A DNA stretch of 64,000 bases from an uncultured Prevotellaceae bacterium (GTDB lineage: Bacteria > Bacteroidota > Bacteroidia > Bacteroidales > Bacteroidaceae): assembly GCA_900317305.1 (NCBI GenBank), contig ONGG01000007.1, positions 55,872-119,871 of the forward strand, in the 5' to 3' direction. Shown piece after piece: positions 44,619 through 53,898 of this stretch. The position numbers and the translations under genes are program-made. Numbering within the stretch: the first letter of the stretch is position 1; the number at the start of each line of letters is the position of its first letter. The notes under the pieces were generated by a model, which did not search any database, was not told the DNA's origin, and saw only the letters and a program-made list of their open reading frames with translations.

Positions 44619-44645
44619 TAAAAAGGCGCTCCCGTAAGAGCGCCT
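44619..44645 (-). terminator. Terminator of the glucokinase gene
   Basis: AGGCGCTC (44624-44631) pairs with GAGCGCCT (44638-44645) around six bases, followed on minus by a run of five T. Confidence 0.9.
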
Positions 44646-44659
44646 GAATCATTGTCGTG

Positions 44660-45637
44660 TTAGATTTCCCATCCGATAGCCGAGGCGCCCAGCACTGCAG
44701 CCGATGCGCCATCGAGTCCGCTGATGAGGAATTTTGCCTTTCCACGGAAGATGGGCAGCACATTGGCATCGTAAGCCCGCTTGATAGGCTCCATAATGAG
44801 GTCGCCGGCCTTCACCAGTCCGCCGAAGAAGATAAATGCCTCGGGCGAGGAGAATGCGGCGAAGTCGGCGCAGGCAGCACCCAGCATCTCTCCTGTGAAC
44901 TCAAACACCTCGTTAGCCAGTTCGTCGCCCTTTCCGGCTGCTATCGACACGTCGAGCGAGGTGATATCCTCGGCCTTCAGTTCTCTGAGCAACGACGGGC
45001 GGTCGGTGGAGTAGAGCAGTTCGCGTGCCGACCTGGCCACACCGGTGGCCGAGCAGTAAGCCTCCAGGCAACCTTTTCGTCCACATCCGCAAGGTCTGCC
45101 GTTCTCACGCTTCATGATCACATGGCCCAACTCGCCTGCAAAGCCATCACATCCATACACCAGTTGTCCGTTGATGACGATGCCCGAGCCCACGCCCGTG
45201 CCAAGGGTGATGACGATGAAGTTTTTCATTCCCCTGGCCACACCGTAGGTCATCTCGCCGATGGCAGTGGCATTGGCGTCGTTGGTGAGAGCCACTGGGA
45301 TACCCAGACGGTCGCTGAAGAGTTTGGCGAGAGGCACCACGCCATTATGTCCCCACGACAGGTTGGGAGCGAACTCAATTGTTCCATTATAATAATTGCC
45401 ATTGGGAGCACCTATGCCCATAGCCTTGATGAGCTCTATGCCACCCACTTGCTCGATAATCACCTTAAGTGCATCGACCGAGGCATCCACATAATCCTCT
45501 ACTTTCTCGAAGCCCTGTGTCTTGATGGCGGTGGTAGCCTTGATTTCGCCTCTGCTGTCAACGATACCGAAGACAGAGTTCGTGCCACCCAAGTCCAACC
45601 CTATCACATAGGGTTTCACTGTTTCCTGTGTATTCAT
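44660..45637 (-). CDS. ROK-family glucokinase
   Basis: 325 residues. The ATP site is VIGLDLGGTNSVFGIVD, the sugar site includes NDANATAIGE, and the ROK zinc/sugar block is GELGHV followed by CGCGRKGCLEAYCS with the three Cys. It phosphorylates glucose (possibly other hexoses) with ATP. No HTH domain, so it is an enzyme and not a ROK repressor. It stands alone between its own promoter and terminator. Confidence 0.93.
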   Translation of the reverse strand: MNTQETVKPYVIGLDLGGTNSVFGIVDSRGEIKATTAIKTQGFEKVEDYVDASVDALKVIIEQVGGIELIKAMGIGAPNGNYYNGTIEFAPNLSWGHNGVVPLAKLFSDRLGIPVALTNDANATAIGEMTYGVARGMKNFIVITLGTGVGSGIVINGQLVYGCDGFAGELGHVIMKRENGRPCGCGRKGCLEAYCSATGVARSARELLYSTDRPSLLRELKAEDITSLDVSIAAGKGDELANEVFEFTGEMLGAACADFAAFSSPEAFIFFGGLVKAGDLIMEPIKRAYDANVLPIFRGKAKFLISGLDGASAAVLGASAIGWEI

Positions 45638-45692
45638 GATTGTTTGATTTATGAATGATTAATAATGATTTTGTCTTTCCGAACACGTTTTG

Positions 45693-45723
45693 CAAAGATA
45701 TTAAAAATCGGGCACCGCACAAA
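45693..45723 (-). promoter_or_regulatory. Promoter of the glucokinase gene
   Basis: On the minus strand, TATCTTTG (45693-45700) with TTTG (45720-45723) 19 bases upstream. Confidence 0.78.
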
Positions 45724-45738
45724 GTTTTATACGCAAAA

Positions 45739-45770
45739 TTTGCTGCTTTCACATTTTTTTATCAATTTTG
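45739..45770 (+). promoter_or_regulatory. Promoter of the LysE-type exporter gene
   Basis: TTTG (45739-45742), 20 bases, then CAATTTTG (45763-45770), one mismatch from the -7 consensus. The start codon is 9 bases further, implying a very short or absent leader. Confidence 0.6.
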
Positions 45771-45778
45771 CAAACGAT

Positions 45779-46447
45779 ATGCCCATAGAGTTCCACATCG
45801 ATATTGTAGACACCATCATCAAGGGATTGATTATTGGCGTGTTGGCATCTGCTCCCATGGGGCCGGTGGGCATTCTATGCGTACAGCGCACATTGAACAA
45901 GGGCCGCTGGTATGGTTTCGTCACTGGTTTGGGTGCCACGGCGAGCGACCTGTTCTATGCCACGCTCACCGGTGTGGGTATGAGTTTCGTGATGGATATC
46001 GTGAACAACAGTTCCTACCGTTTCTATCTTCAGATTCTCGGAAGCCTGATGCTCCTGGCTTTCGGCATCATCAGTTATCGCTCCAACCCCACCAAGAACA
46101 TGCACCGGAGCGGCAACGTGAAGGGTACGCTCATCCACAATGGCGTAACGGCCTTTCTGGTGACCATCTCCAACCCCCTAATCATCCTGCTCTTCATGGC
46201 CTGCTTCGCCCAGTTCGCATTCATCATCCCCGACCAGCCCTTCGTGATGGCCATCGGATTTCTGAGCATCGTGGCAGGAGCCATTCTATGGTGGTATGGG
46301 CTGACATGGCTCATCGACAAGATCAGGACCAACTTCCAGGAATATGGCATCGTGCTCATCAACAGGCTGATAGGCGCATTGGTCATCGCTATATCCGTCA
46401 TTATTCTTTTTGGCACGGTGTTCAATTTGTTCACCATCCATTACTGA
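45779..46447 (+). CDS. LysE-family amino-acid exporter
   Basis: 222 residues from ATG 45779; the upstream extension to 45665 overlaps two promoters. The family motif GVLASAPMGPVGILCVQRTL (about residues 18-37) is followed by KGRWYGFVTGLGATASDLFY and six hydrophobic helices. LysE/RhtB exporters drive amino acids out of the cell; the substrate cannot be read from the sequence. It precedes DUF4924 by 73 bases and may be the first gene of a unit running to prfC. Confidence 0.88.
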   Translation: MPIEFHIDIVDTIIKGLIIGVLASAPMGPVGILCVQRTLNKGRWYGFVTGLGATASDLFYATLTGVGMSFVMDIVNNSSYRFYLQILGSLMLLAFGIISYRSNPTKNMHRSGNVKGTLIHNGVTAFLVTISNPLIILLFMACFAQFAFIIPDQPFVMAIGFLSIVAGAILWWYGLTWLIDKIRTNFQEYGIVLINRLIGALVIAISVIILFGTVFNLFTIHY

Positions 46448-46520
46448 CCGCCCTGCCTGTTCCTGCCATTGCCGGTGCCTATTGTCCCGGCGGTCAAATC
46501 TTCATTATTTTCACAACATC

Positions 46521-47066
46521 ATGTTTATCGCTAAAGAATTACGAAAGAAAAGCATTGCCGAATACCTGCTCTATATGTGGCAGGTAGAAGACCTCATACG
46601 CGCCTATGGCTGCAACCTCTCGAAGATTCGCCGTGAGTATATCTCGCGTTTCGACTATTCCGAGGAAGACAAAGCAGAGCTTACCGACTGGTACGGCAAC
46701 CTCATCAGCATGCTCACCCGTGAAGGTTGCCGTGAACAAGGTCACCTGCAAATCAACAAGATTGTGGTGCAAGACCTCTCCGAGCTGCATGCCCGCTTGC
46801 TCGACAGTCCCCGTTTTCCTTTCTACCGCTCCGAATACTACAAGGTGCTGCCTTTCATCGTGGAGTTGCGCAAGCGTGGCAGCGACACCAGCGCCAACGA
46901 GGTGGAGACATGCCTGAACGCCCTTTATGGCGTGATGCTGCTCAGGCTGCAGCAGCGTGAGATCTCTCCCGACACCGAGCATGCCGTGAAAGAGATCAGC
47001 ACGCTGATAGGAATGCTCTCCGACTACTACCTGAAAGACAAGTCAGAGGGCCTTGAATTCGACTGA
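46521..47066 (+). CDS. DUF4924 family protein
   Basis: 181 residues from ATG 46521 (MFIAKELRKKSIAEYLLYMW). The pattern of an initial helix, YMWQVEDLIRAY, then DKAELTDWYGNLISMLTREG, a QINKIVVQDLSELHARLL block and a YLLRLQQ-like end fits DUF4924, a helical protein of unknown role restricted mainly to Bacteroidota. It lies 41 bases before rfbD. No enzymatic motif. Confidence 0.8.
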   Translation: MFIAKELRKKSIAEYLLYMWQVEDLIRAYGCNLSKIRREYISRFDYSEEDKAELTDWYGNLISMLTREGCREQGHLQINKIVVQDLSELHARLLDSPRFPFYRSEYYKVLPFIVELRKRGSDTSANEVETCLNALYGVMLLRLQQREISPDTEHAVKEISTLIGMLSDYYLKDKSEGLEFD

Positions 47067-47107
47067 CCCACCCCATCAACTATAGGAACCAACATTATCC
47101 ACTCAAT

Positions 47108-47965
47108 ATGAATATACTTATCACAGGTTGCAACGGTCAATTGGGCAGCGAGCTTCGCCTGCTGCAGTCGGCCAGTGCCAACCACACATTCTTCAACACC
47201 GATGTCGAGGAACTCGACATCACCAACCAGGAGGCTGTAGAAGCCTTTGTGGCCAGCCACCAGATAGAAGGCATCGTGAATTGCGCCGCCTTCACTGCCG
47301 TCGACCTGGCAGAGACCGAGCGTGAGAAGTGCACTACCCTCAACACGCTGGCACCGGCCTACCTTGCCACCGCCATCGAGAAGCAAGGCGGTTGGATGAT
47401 ACAAATCTCCACCGACTATGTGTTCAACGGGAAAAGCCACCGTCCATATCTGGAAGACGACACACCGTCGCCCGACAGCGTCTACGGCAGCACCAAGTTG
47501 GCTGCCGAACTTGGCGTATCGAAGTTCTGCAAGCGGTCGATGATTATCCGCACGGCATGGCTCTACAGTTCATTTGGCAAGAATTTCGTGAAGACGATGC
47601 TCCGCCTGGGCCGTGAGAAGGAAGCCCTGGGTGTGGTCTTCGACCAGGTAGGCACCCCGACCTATGCCCGCGACTTGGCCAAGGCCATCATGCATATCAT
47701 TGAGAAAGGCATCCAGCCCGGCGTGTACCACTACACCGATGAGGGAGTGGCCAGTTGGTACGACTTCACCAAGTCCATCCACCGCATCGCCGGCATCGAC
47801 ACCTGCAAGGTGAGTCCGCTGCACACCGAGGAATATCCCACCCCCGCCAAGCGGCCACCCTACTCTATTCTCGACAAGACAAAAATCAAACAGGCCTACG
47901 GCTTGGAGATTCCCCACTGGGAAGACTCTCTGCGCGAGTGCCTCTCAATCCTCAACCAGCAATGA
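47108..47965 (+). CDS. rfbD: dTDP-4-dehydrorhamnose reductase
   Basis: 285 residues. The N-terminal Rossmann motif is [17 protein letters not shown], the catalytic YxxxK is in [10 protein letters not shown], and [10 protein letters not shown] is the RmlD signature. It reduces dTDP-4-keto-L-rhamnose to dTDP-L-rhamnose with NADPH. The partner rfbA is about 39 kb away with a Wzc operon; rfbB and rfbC are not in the window. It overlaps prfC by 4 bases (ATGA). Confidence 0.96.
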   Translation: MNILITGCNGQLGSELRLLQSASANHTFFNTDVEELDITNQEAVEAFVASHQIEGIVNCAAFTAVDLAETEREKCTTLNTLAPAYLATAIEKQGGWMIQISTDYVFNGKSHRPYLEDDTPSPDSVYGSTKLAAELGVSKFCKRSMIIRTAWLYSSFGKNFVKTMLRLGREKEALGVVFDQVGTPTYARDLAKAIMHIIEKGIQPGVYHYTDEGVASWYDFTKSIHRIAGIDTCKVSPLHTEEYPTPAKRPPYSILDKTKIKQAYGLEIPHWEDSLRECLSILNQQ

Positions 47966-49530
47966 ATCAAGAAATCGAACGCCGCCGCACATTTGCCATC
48001 ATCTCACACCCTGATGCCGGCAAGACCACGCTCACCGAGAAATTTCTCCTCTTCGGTGGCCAGATACAAGTGGCCGGCGCAGTAAAAAGCAACAAGATAC
48101 GTAAGACCGCCACATCCGACTGGATGGACATTGAGAAACAACGTGGTATCTCTGTCTCCACCTCGGTGATGGAATTCGACTATGAGGGCTACAAGGTGAA
48201 CATCCTCGACACTCCTGGCCACCAAGACTTTGCCGAGGACACCTACCGCACGCTCACTGCCGTCGACAGTGCCATCATCGTTGTCGATGGTGCGAAAGGC
48301 GTGGAGACCCAGACCCGCAAGTTGATGAACGTATGCCGCATGCGCAACACCCCCGTCATCATCTTCATCAACAAGATGGACCGTGAGGGCCGCGACCCCT
48401 TCGACCTGCTCGACGAACTGGAGAAAGAACTCCAGATACAAGTGCGTCCACTGTCATGGCCCATCAACCAAGGCGTGAAATTCAAAGGAGTATACAACAT
48501 CTACGAGCAGAAACTCGACCTCTTCACCCCCGACAAGCAGAGGGTGACAGAGAAAGTGGAGGTGGATATCGACAGCGAGGCCCTCGACCAGCGCGTGGGC
48601 GCCCAGGACGCCGGCCAACTGCGCGACGACCTGGAACTCATCGACGGCATCTATCCCGAATTCAACGTCGACGACTACCGTGCCGCCACCGTGGCACCCG
48701 TATTCTTCGGCAGCGCACTCAACAACTTCGGTGTGCAGGAACTGCTCAACTGCTTCGTGAAGATTGCGCCCTATCCCCGTCCGACGAAGGCCGAAGAACG
48801 AGACGTCACCCCAGAGGAGCCCAAATTCACGGGATTCGTGTTCAAGATCACGGCCAACATCGACCCCAACCACCGCTCGTGTATAGCCTTCTGCAAGGTA
48901 TGCAGCGGCAAGTTCGTGCGCAACCAGCCCTACCTGCACGTGCGTCTAGGCAAGACCTTGCGCTTCAGTTCACCCACCCAGTTTATGGCACAGCGCAAGT
49001 CGACCGTCGACGAGGCCTACCCCGGCGACATCATCGGACTGCCCGACAACGGCATCTTCAAGATTGGCGACACCCTCACCGAAGGCGAGCCACTTCACTT
49101 CCGCGGCCTGCCTTCCTTCTCGCCCGAGATGTTCAAATACATCGAGAACGACGACCCGATGAAAGCCAAGCAGTTGGCCAAGGGCATTGAGCAACTCATG
49201 GACGAGGGCGTGGCACAATTGTTTGTCAACCAATTCAATGGTCGCAAGATCATCGGAACGGTCGGACAGTTGCAGTTCGAGGTCATCCAATACCGTCTGG
49301 AGAACGAGTACAATGCCCGTTGCCGCTGGGAACCCGTCCACTTGCACAAAGCGTGCTGGATAGAGTCGGACGACGAAAAAGAACTGGAGAATTTCAAGAA
49401 GCGCAAATACCAGTATATGGCCAAAGACCGTGAGGGCCGCGACGTGTTCCTCGCCGACAGCGGCTATGTGCTCAGTATGGCCCAGGAAGACTTCAAGCAC
49501 ATCAAGTTCCACTTCACCTCGGAGTTTTAA
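47962..49530 (+). CDS. prfC: Peptide chain release factor 3
   Basis: 522 residues from ATG 47962, which overlaps the rfbD stop; a longer frame from 47755 is only an alternative frame of rfbD. GTPase motifs: [15 protein letters not shown] (P-loop), a switch I with [22 protein letters not shown] (G3) and [10 protein letters not shown] (G4). The later RF3-specific part includes [19 protein letters not shown]. It removes RF1/RF2 from the ribosome after termination. It ends at a bidirectional terminator. Confidence 0.97.
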   Translation: MNQEIERRRTFAIISHPDAGKTTLTEKFLLFGGQIQVAGAVKSNKIRKTATSDWMDIEKQRGISVSTSVMEFDYEGYKVNILDTPGHQDFAEDTYRTLTAVDSAIIVVDGAKGVETQTRKLMNVCRMRNTPVIIFINKMDREGRDPFDLLDELEKELQIQVRPLSWPINQGVKFKGVYNIYEQKLDLFTPDKQRVTEKVEVDIDSEALDQRVGAQDAGQLRDDLELIDGIYPEFNVDDYRAATVAPVFFGSALNNFGVQELLNCFVKIAPYPRPTKAEERDVTPEEPKFTGFVFKITANIDPNHRSCIAFCKVCSGKFVRNQPYLHVRLGKTLRFSSPTQFMAQRKSTVDEAYPGDIIGLPDNGIFKIGDTLTEGEPLHFRGLPSFSPEMFKYIENDDPMKAKQLAKGIEQLMDEGVAQLFVNQFNGRKIIGTVGQLQFEVIQYRLENEYNARCRWEPVHLHKACWIESDDEKELENFKKRKYQYMAKDREGRDVFLADSGYVLSMAQEDFKHIKFHFTSEF

Positions 49531-49573
49531 GCCAAGGCACCGCCATTCTTGCTTCAGAGGGATGGAAAGAAAT

Positions 49574-49608
49574 GAAAAACCCTAAGGATTCACTCCTTAG
49601 GGTTTTTC
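49574..49608. terminator. Bidirectional terminator embedded in the 3' end of upxY
   Basis: GAAAAACCCTAAGGA (49574-49588) pairs perfectly with TCCTTAGGGTTTTTC (49594-49608) around five bases, giving T-runs on both strands. The upxY stop codon (49590-49592) lies in the loop, so the last upxY codons form one arm. Confidence 0.93.
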
Positions 49609-50186
49609 GTCTCTATGGGTTGGCAGCACCATCGCGACACTTTGAGCATAACGCCCAGTCCAGGCACCTCCTTGAGGAGGAAATACTTGTGGCTCTGCCG
49701 CACAAGGCGTCCTGAGAGTCCCTTCAACGGTCCATGCTTCACCAAGACTGGAGTACCCACCTTCAGACGAGACTCCTCCGAACTCAGGTACTTGCGCATC
49801 TCGATATCGGGATTGCACATGGCCTGGAACTCGTACATCTGCTTGGCAGGAATCTCATAATAATCGCGGGTGGTGCGGTCGCGGGTGATCACCGACATTT
49901 TGTACTGGCATCGGATGAGGAGTTCGGACATGGCTTGCTGCCTAACGGTTTTCTTCACGAAAATCAGGTTGCTCACCACGGGTCTTAACTTTCGCCGGTG
50001 TTTGCCATTCTCATCCATATAGTCGCGATACTGCATGGGAACGAAATACTCCATCCCATTCTCCTTGAAAAAGTCAGCCACTTTACTCAAGCTGTTTGAG
50101 TAAAGACGGATGGCATACCAAGGTGTCAGGTCGCGCTCTTCGTCGACGGCAGTGGCCAGGGATGGATTCTCGTTTTTCTCGTCCAT
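49590..50186 (-). CDS. UpxY-like transcription antiterminator (NusG paralogue)
   Basis: 198 residues. The NGN domain is recognised by LTPWYAIRLYSNSLSKVADF, then MEYFVPMQYRDYMDENGKHR, and SNLIFVKKTVRQQ. A KOW module follows with VGTPVLVKHGPLKGLSGRLV. UpxY proteins prevent early termination in Bacteroides capsule operons. No capsule genes adjoin it: upstream is repeat DNA with trpG beyond, and downstream is convergent prfC. It is thus an orphan copy that may act on a distant polysaccharide operon. Its promoter lies in tandem repeats. Confidence 0.85.
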   Translation of the reverse strand: MDEKNENPSLATAVDEERDLTPWYAIRLYSNSLSKVADFFKENGMEYFVPMQYRDYMDENGKHRRKLRPVVSNLIFVKKTVRQQAMSELLIRCQYKMSVITRDRTTRDYYEIPAKQMYEFQAMCNPDIEMRKYLSSEESRLKVGTPVLVKHGPLKGLSGRLVRQSHKYFLLKEVPGLGVMLKVSRWCCQPIETKNPKE

Positions 50187-50213
50187 AAAGAACAGTCAAA
50201 ATGGTTTGGGCTG

Positions 50214-50244
50214 CAAAGTTACGAAAAAACGAGAGCAGAACAAA
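50214..50244 (-). promoter_or_regulatory. upxY promoter, with -33 box supplied by a tandem repeat
   Basis: On the minus strand, TAACTTTG (50214-50221) with TTTG (50241-50244) 19 bases upstream. The second repeat unit has the same arrangement (TAACTTTG at 50296-50303, TTTG at 50323-50326), giving a second potential start. Confidence 0.75.
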
Positions 50245-50352
50245 ACAAACTTGTTTGTTTTTTATGCCGAGTGAAAGTAACTTCGACGTTTACGTCAAAG
50301 TTACGAAAAATCGAAAGCAGAACAAAACAAACTTGTTTGTTTTTTATGCCGA
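50218..50352. repeat. 82-bp tandem repeat, one full unit and a partial second
   Basis: Units start at 50218 and 50300 (period 82). Each has GTTACGAAAAA, CAGAACAAAACAAACTTGTT palindrome DNA and TTTTTTATGCCGAG; the first also has GACGTTTACGTC. Same architecture and period as 35429-35602, with diverged sequence. Confidence 0.88.
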
Positions 50353-50396
50353 GGTGCGAATTGGGCAACGCTCAAAATGTAGCCCCGAAAAAGGCA

Positions 50397-50480
50397 ACCT
50401 CCCCCTTCCCCTCCTGAGAGGAGGGGGGATTGTTTGCTTGGCTAATCAGCCCCCACCTCTCAGGGTGGACCGAGGGAGGT
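50397..50480. repeat. Short element with inverted ends (MITE-like)
   Basis: ACCTCCC (50397-50403) and GGGAGGT (50474-50480) bound about 84 bases that hold a CCCCTCCT/AGGAGGGG hairpin and a CCACCTCTCAGGGTGG hairpin. No coding capacity. Target-site duplications were not evident. Confidence 0.4.
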
Positions 50481-50500
50481 CATCAAGTAATAGAATGATA

Positions 50501-51082
50501 TCAGCCGTTATGGCATGGAGACTCCATCCAATTCCTTATCATTTGCTCACCCATGGGGGTGAGCACACTCTCGGGATGGAACTGTATGCCATGAACATCC
50601 AACTGTTTATGCCGCAGTGCCATGATCTGACCATCATCGCTCACGGCAGTCACTTGCAGGCAGTCGGGGAAGCCAGCTCTGTCGACCACCCAACTGTGAT
50701 ATCTACCCATCACGATGCGCTGAGGCAGTCCCTCGAACACCACGTCGTTGTTGAACTGCGTGCCCTCGGTGGCCACACCATGATACACATCGGCCAGGTT
50801 GGTGAGCCGAGCCCCAAACACCTCGGCAATGGCCTGATGCCCAAGACACACTCCCAAGATGGGCTTGCGGTCTGCATACGTGCGGATGACATCGAGCAGC
50901 AGTCCGGCCTCTGAGGGTATTCCCGGTCCCGGACTGAGGATAATCTTGTCGAAGGACTCGAGCTGAGCCATCTCGAACTGGTCGTTGCGATAGACGGTGA
51001 CCGATGCTCCCAACTGTCTCACCAGGTGAGCCAGGTTGTAGGTGAAGGAGTCGTAGTTGTCGATAATAACGATATTCATCAT
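50501..51082 (-). CDS. trpG: Anthranilate synthase component II, glutamine amidotransferase
   Basis: 193 residues. The class I amidotransferase domain is complete: VIIDNYDSFTYNLAHLVRQL at the start, LSPGPGIPSEAG, nucleophile Cys in GVCLGHQAIAEVFG, and His/Glu in IQFHPES. It releases ammonia from glutamine for TrpE. Last gene of the trp operon here, 11 bases after trpE. It could also serve folate synthesis as PabA. Confidence 0.94.
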   Translation of the reverse strand: MMNIVIIDNYDSFTYNLAHLVRQLGASVTVYRNDQFEMAQLESFDKIILSPGPGIPSEAGLLLDVIRTYADRKPILGVCLGHQAIAEVFGARLTNLADVYHGVATEGTQFNNDVVFEGLPQRIVMGRYHSWVVDRAGFPDCLQVTAVSDDGQIMALRHKQLDVHGIQFHPESVLTPMGEQMIRNWMESPCHNG

Positions 51083-51093
51083 TTCTTCCCTTT

Positions 51094-52542
51094 CTACATT
51101 TTCTGCGCCATGTCGATGGCCCGGCGCAATGCGCCCAATTTGTTGTTCACTTCCTGCAATTCATACTCCTCGTTGCTCCTTGCCACGATACCTCCACCCG
51201 CCTGGAACCACAGTTCGCCATTTCGGCTTACGAAAGTTCGGATGGTAATGGCCTGGTTGAGATTGCCATCGAAGCCGATATATCCGATGCACCCGCCATA
51301 AGCACCCCGGTTGTGGGGCTCATACTCGCTGATGAGCTGCATGGCCCTCACCTTTGGCGCCCCGCTGAGCGTGCCCGCCGGGAAGGTGTCGATGAAGGCC
51401 TTCACGGGGTCGGCACCGTCGTCAAGCTGTCCGGACACCCTGCTCACCAAGTGGATAACATGGCTGTAGTATTGCAGGTCTTTGTAGAAGTCCACCTTCA
51501 CGTCGTGGCAGTTTCGGCTCAGGTCGTTGCGCGCCAAGTCGACGAGCATCACATGCTCGGCATTCTCCTTCGGGTCGTTTCTGAGGAACTCCGCCCCTTT
51601 GCGGTCGGCCTCGGCATCTCCCGTGCGCCGGGTAGTGCCGGCGATGGGATCGATGAAAGCCCGCCCATTCTCGATGCGGCAATGCGTCTCCGGACTGGAA
51701 CCGAAGATGCGGAAGCCTCCCATGTCGAAATAGAAGAGGTAGGGCGAGGGGTTGATGCTCCGCAGAGCACGGTAGAGTTTGAAGTCGTCGCCCTCGTAAC
51801 GTTGCACGAAACGTCTTGAGAGCACAATCTGGAACACATCGCCTCTGAGGCAGTGCTGTATGCCTTTCCGGATATTGGCCTTGTGCTGCTCGTCGGTGAT
51901 GGTCGACTCCACCTCGCCCACCGCACTGAATCCGTAAGGGTGCACATTGTCCTTGTTCATCAGTCGCTGCAACTGGTCGAGATGATCGTTGGCGGTCTTT
52001 TCTGCGTCGGCCGCGCGGCTGTCGGCGAGCGTCACGACAGAGAGCCTACTGTTGAAATGGTCGAACACGATGATGTCGCGGAAGAGCACATAGAGCATGT
52101 CGGGTGCGTCGTTTCGCTCCATCGTCTCGTCTTTCACCTCGATGTGCTCAAAATAGCGCACGGCATTGAACGATGTGTATCCATAAAGTCCGCAACAATC
52201 ACTAAACTCTCCCTCGATATGGAATTGCGCCATGAAATGGCTGATGGCCTGATGGCACTTGTAATCGTCTGTCACCTCGTGCGTGGTGACAGTGCCATCA
52301 GGGAAACTGCATTCTATCCTCCCATGGCCGATGGCGATGCTGGCAATGGGATTGATGCCGATGAACGACCGGCTGTTGTTCTTGTCGTGATAGTCGGAAC
52401 TCTCCATGAGGGCACTCTGCGGAGAGGTGTCGCGCAAGCGCATGTATACCCCCACGGGGGTGTAGAGGTCGCCCAAGAGAGACCTGTGAAGAGCGGTGTA
52501 GCAGAACGATGCCACCACATTGTTGTTCTTAGAATTGTCCAT
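51094..52542 (-). CDS. trpE: Anthranilate synthase component I
   Basis: 482 residues from ATG 52542 (MDNSKNNNVVASFCYTALHR); the longer frame would lie deeper inside trpB. The chorismate-binding domain has IQIVLSRR-like FQIVLSRRFVQ, PSPYLFYFDMGGFRIFGSSP, DPIAGTTRRTGD, and HVMLVDLARNDLSRNC with the Mg-binding Glu region GTLSGAPKVRAMQL. It turns chorismate into anthranilate with TrpG. The start overlaps the trpB stop by 14 bases. Confidence 0.95.
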   Translation of the reverse strand: MDNSKNNNVVASFCYTALHRSLLGDLYTPVGVYMRLRDTSPQSALMESSDYHDKNNSRSFIGINPIASIAIGHGRIECSFPDGTVTTHEVTDDYKCHQAISHFMAQFHIEGEFSDCCGLYGYTSFNAVRYFEHIEVKDETMERNDAPDMLYVLFRDIIVFDHFNSRLSVVTLADSRAADAEKTANDHLDQLQRLMNKDNVHPYGFSAVGEVESTITDEQHKANIRKGIQHCLRGDVFQIVLSRRFVQRYEGDDFKLYRALRSINPSPYLFYFDMGGFRIFGSSPETHCRIENGRAFIDPIAGTTRRTGDAEADRKGAEFLRNDPKENAEHVMLVDLARNDLSRNCHDVKVDFYKDLQYYSHVIHLVSRVSGQLDDGADPVKAFIDTFPAGTLSGAPKVRAMQLISEYEPHNRGAYGGCIGYIGFDGNLNQAITIRTFVSRNGELWFQAGGGIVARSNEEYELQEVNNKLGALRRAIDMAQKM

Positions 52543-53740
52543 ATTCACCTGCTTTTGACTTGTTGTTGAGATAAGTTTCCACATCCTTGTCGCCCCTGCC
52601 GCTCACGGTGAGCACCACCACGTCGGAGGGTTTGAACTTGATATGCCGCAACGCAGCCACGGCATGAGCGCTCTCGATGGCCGGGATGATGCCCTCCATG
52701 CGGGTGAGCTCGTATCCGGCACGGATAGCCTCGTCGTCGGTGATGGCAAGCACCTTGGAGCGCTTCCTCATCGCCATGTTGGCATGCATGGGACCAATAC
52801 CGGGATAGTCGAGTCCGGCAGAGATGGTGAACGCCTCCTTGATCTGACCGTCGTCGGTCTGCATCACGAGCGTCCTGGCGCCATGGAGAATACCCTCGGT
52901 GCCACAATGGATGGTGGCAGCCGTGTAGTCGGTGTCGATGCCCCGGCCTGCCGCCTCGGCCAGAACGATGTAGACACGGCGGTCGTCGATGTAGTGGTAG
53001 ATGGTGCCTGCGGCATTGCTGCCACCACCGATACAGGCCACGAGCATGTCGGGATAGTCGCGCCCGGTCTTCTCCCTCAACTGCCATTTGATCTCCTCGG
53101 AGATGACGCTCTGCATCCTGGCCACGATGTCGGGATAGGGATGCGGCCCCATGGTGGAGCCAACAATATAGAACGTGTCGGAGGGATGGCAGCACCAGTC
53201 GCGGATGGCCTCGGAGCATGCGTCGCTGAGCGTCATATTGCCTGTGGTCACGGGATGCACCTTGGCGCCAAGCATCCTCATGCGCTCCACATTGGTGTGC
53301 TGCCGCTCCACATCGGTCTTCCCCATGAAGATCTCACACTCCATGTCCATCAGCGCACACACGGTGGCGGTAGCCACGCCATGCTGTCCGGCTCCTGTCT
53401 CGGCGATGATGCGCGTCTTGCCCATCTTCCGTGCCATGAGAATCTGTCCGATGGTGTTGTTGATCTTGTGCGCGCCCGTGTGGTTGAGGTCCTCACGCTT
53501 CAGATAGAGTTGGCACCCGTATTTCTCGCTCATTCTCCTGGCGAAATAGAGCGGTGAGGGACGGCCCACGTAATCGCGCAGCCACTGGTGATACTCGCTC
53601 TTGAACTCCTCGCTCTCCAAGATGGGCAAATAGGCCTCTTGCAGGTCGTGTACACATTTATATAATATTTCGGGCACATAAGCCCCGCCAAACGGACCAT
53701 AGAATCCGTTTTCGTCGACGAAAAAACTGTTTTTTTCCAT
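52529..53740 (-). CDS. trpB: Tryptophan synthase beta chain
   Basis: 403 residues. The PLP lysine is in HTGAHKINN, preceded by LYLKREDLN. The later GGGSNAAGT binds the PLP phosphate. GRPSPLYFARRMSEKYG and ETGAGQHGVA are also typical. It joins indole and serine. It is separated from trpA upstream by 158 bases that hold an interspersed repeat, unlike the tight trpBE and trpEG joins. Confidence 0.97.
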   Translation of the reverse strand: MEKNSFFVDENGFYGPFGGAYVPEILYKCVHDLQEAYLPILESEEFKSEYHQWLRDYVGRPSPLYFARRMSEKYGCQLYLKREDLNHTGAHKINNTIGQILMARKMGKTRIIAETGAGQHGVATATVCALMDMECEIFMGKTDVERQHTNVERMRMLGAKVHPVTTGNMTLSDACSEAIRDWCCHPSDTFYIVGSTMGPHPYPDIVARMQSVISEEIKWQLREKTGRDYPDMLVACIGGGSNAAGTIYHYIDDRRVYIVLAEAAGRGIDTDYTAATIHCGTEGILHGARTLVMQTDDGQIKEAFTISAGLDYPGIGPMHANMAMRKRSKVLAITDDEAIRAGYELTRMEGIIPAIESAHAVAALRHIKFKPSDVVVLTVSGRGDKDVETYLNNKSKAGEYGQF

Positions 53741-53770
53741 TTCTGATAGCCTTGAAAAAATAATGTTCCT

Positions 53771-53842
53771 AAAGTTTCGCGTTCGCTCAACTTCTTGTAG
53801 TTCAGAAGTTCAGGAGTTACAGGAGTTCAGACAATAGCCCGG
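53771..53842. repeat. Interspersed repeat, copy 2, between trpA and trpB
   Basis: AAAGTTTCGCGTTCGCTCAA then CTTCTTGTAGTTCAGAAGTT and GGAGTTACAGGAGTTCAGAC, ending ACAATAGCCC. It matches the copy at 37217-37290 along most of its length. It fills the only large gap in the trp operon. Confidence 0.7.
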
Positions 53843-53898
53843 CGACTCCTTTCAACTAATGAAAACTGAGTGATTTTCTTTTTTCTGATGATTATTAT

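Noticed and set aside
50201-50914. 237-codon plus-strand frame upstream of trpG
   Set aside because: It runs through the tandem repeat and then antisense to trpG; low-complexity and repeat-derived.
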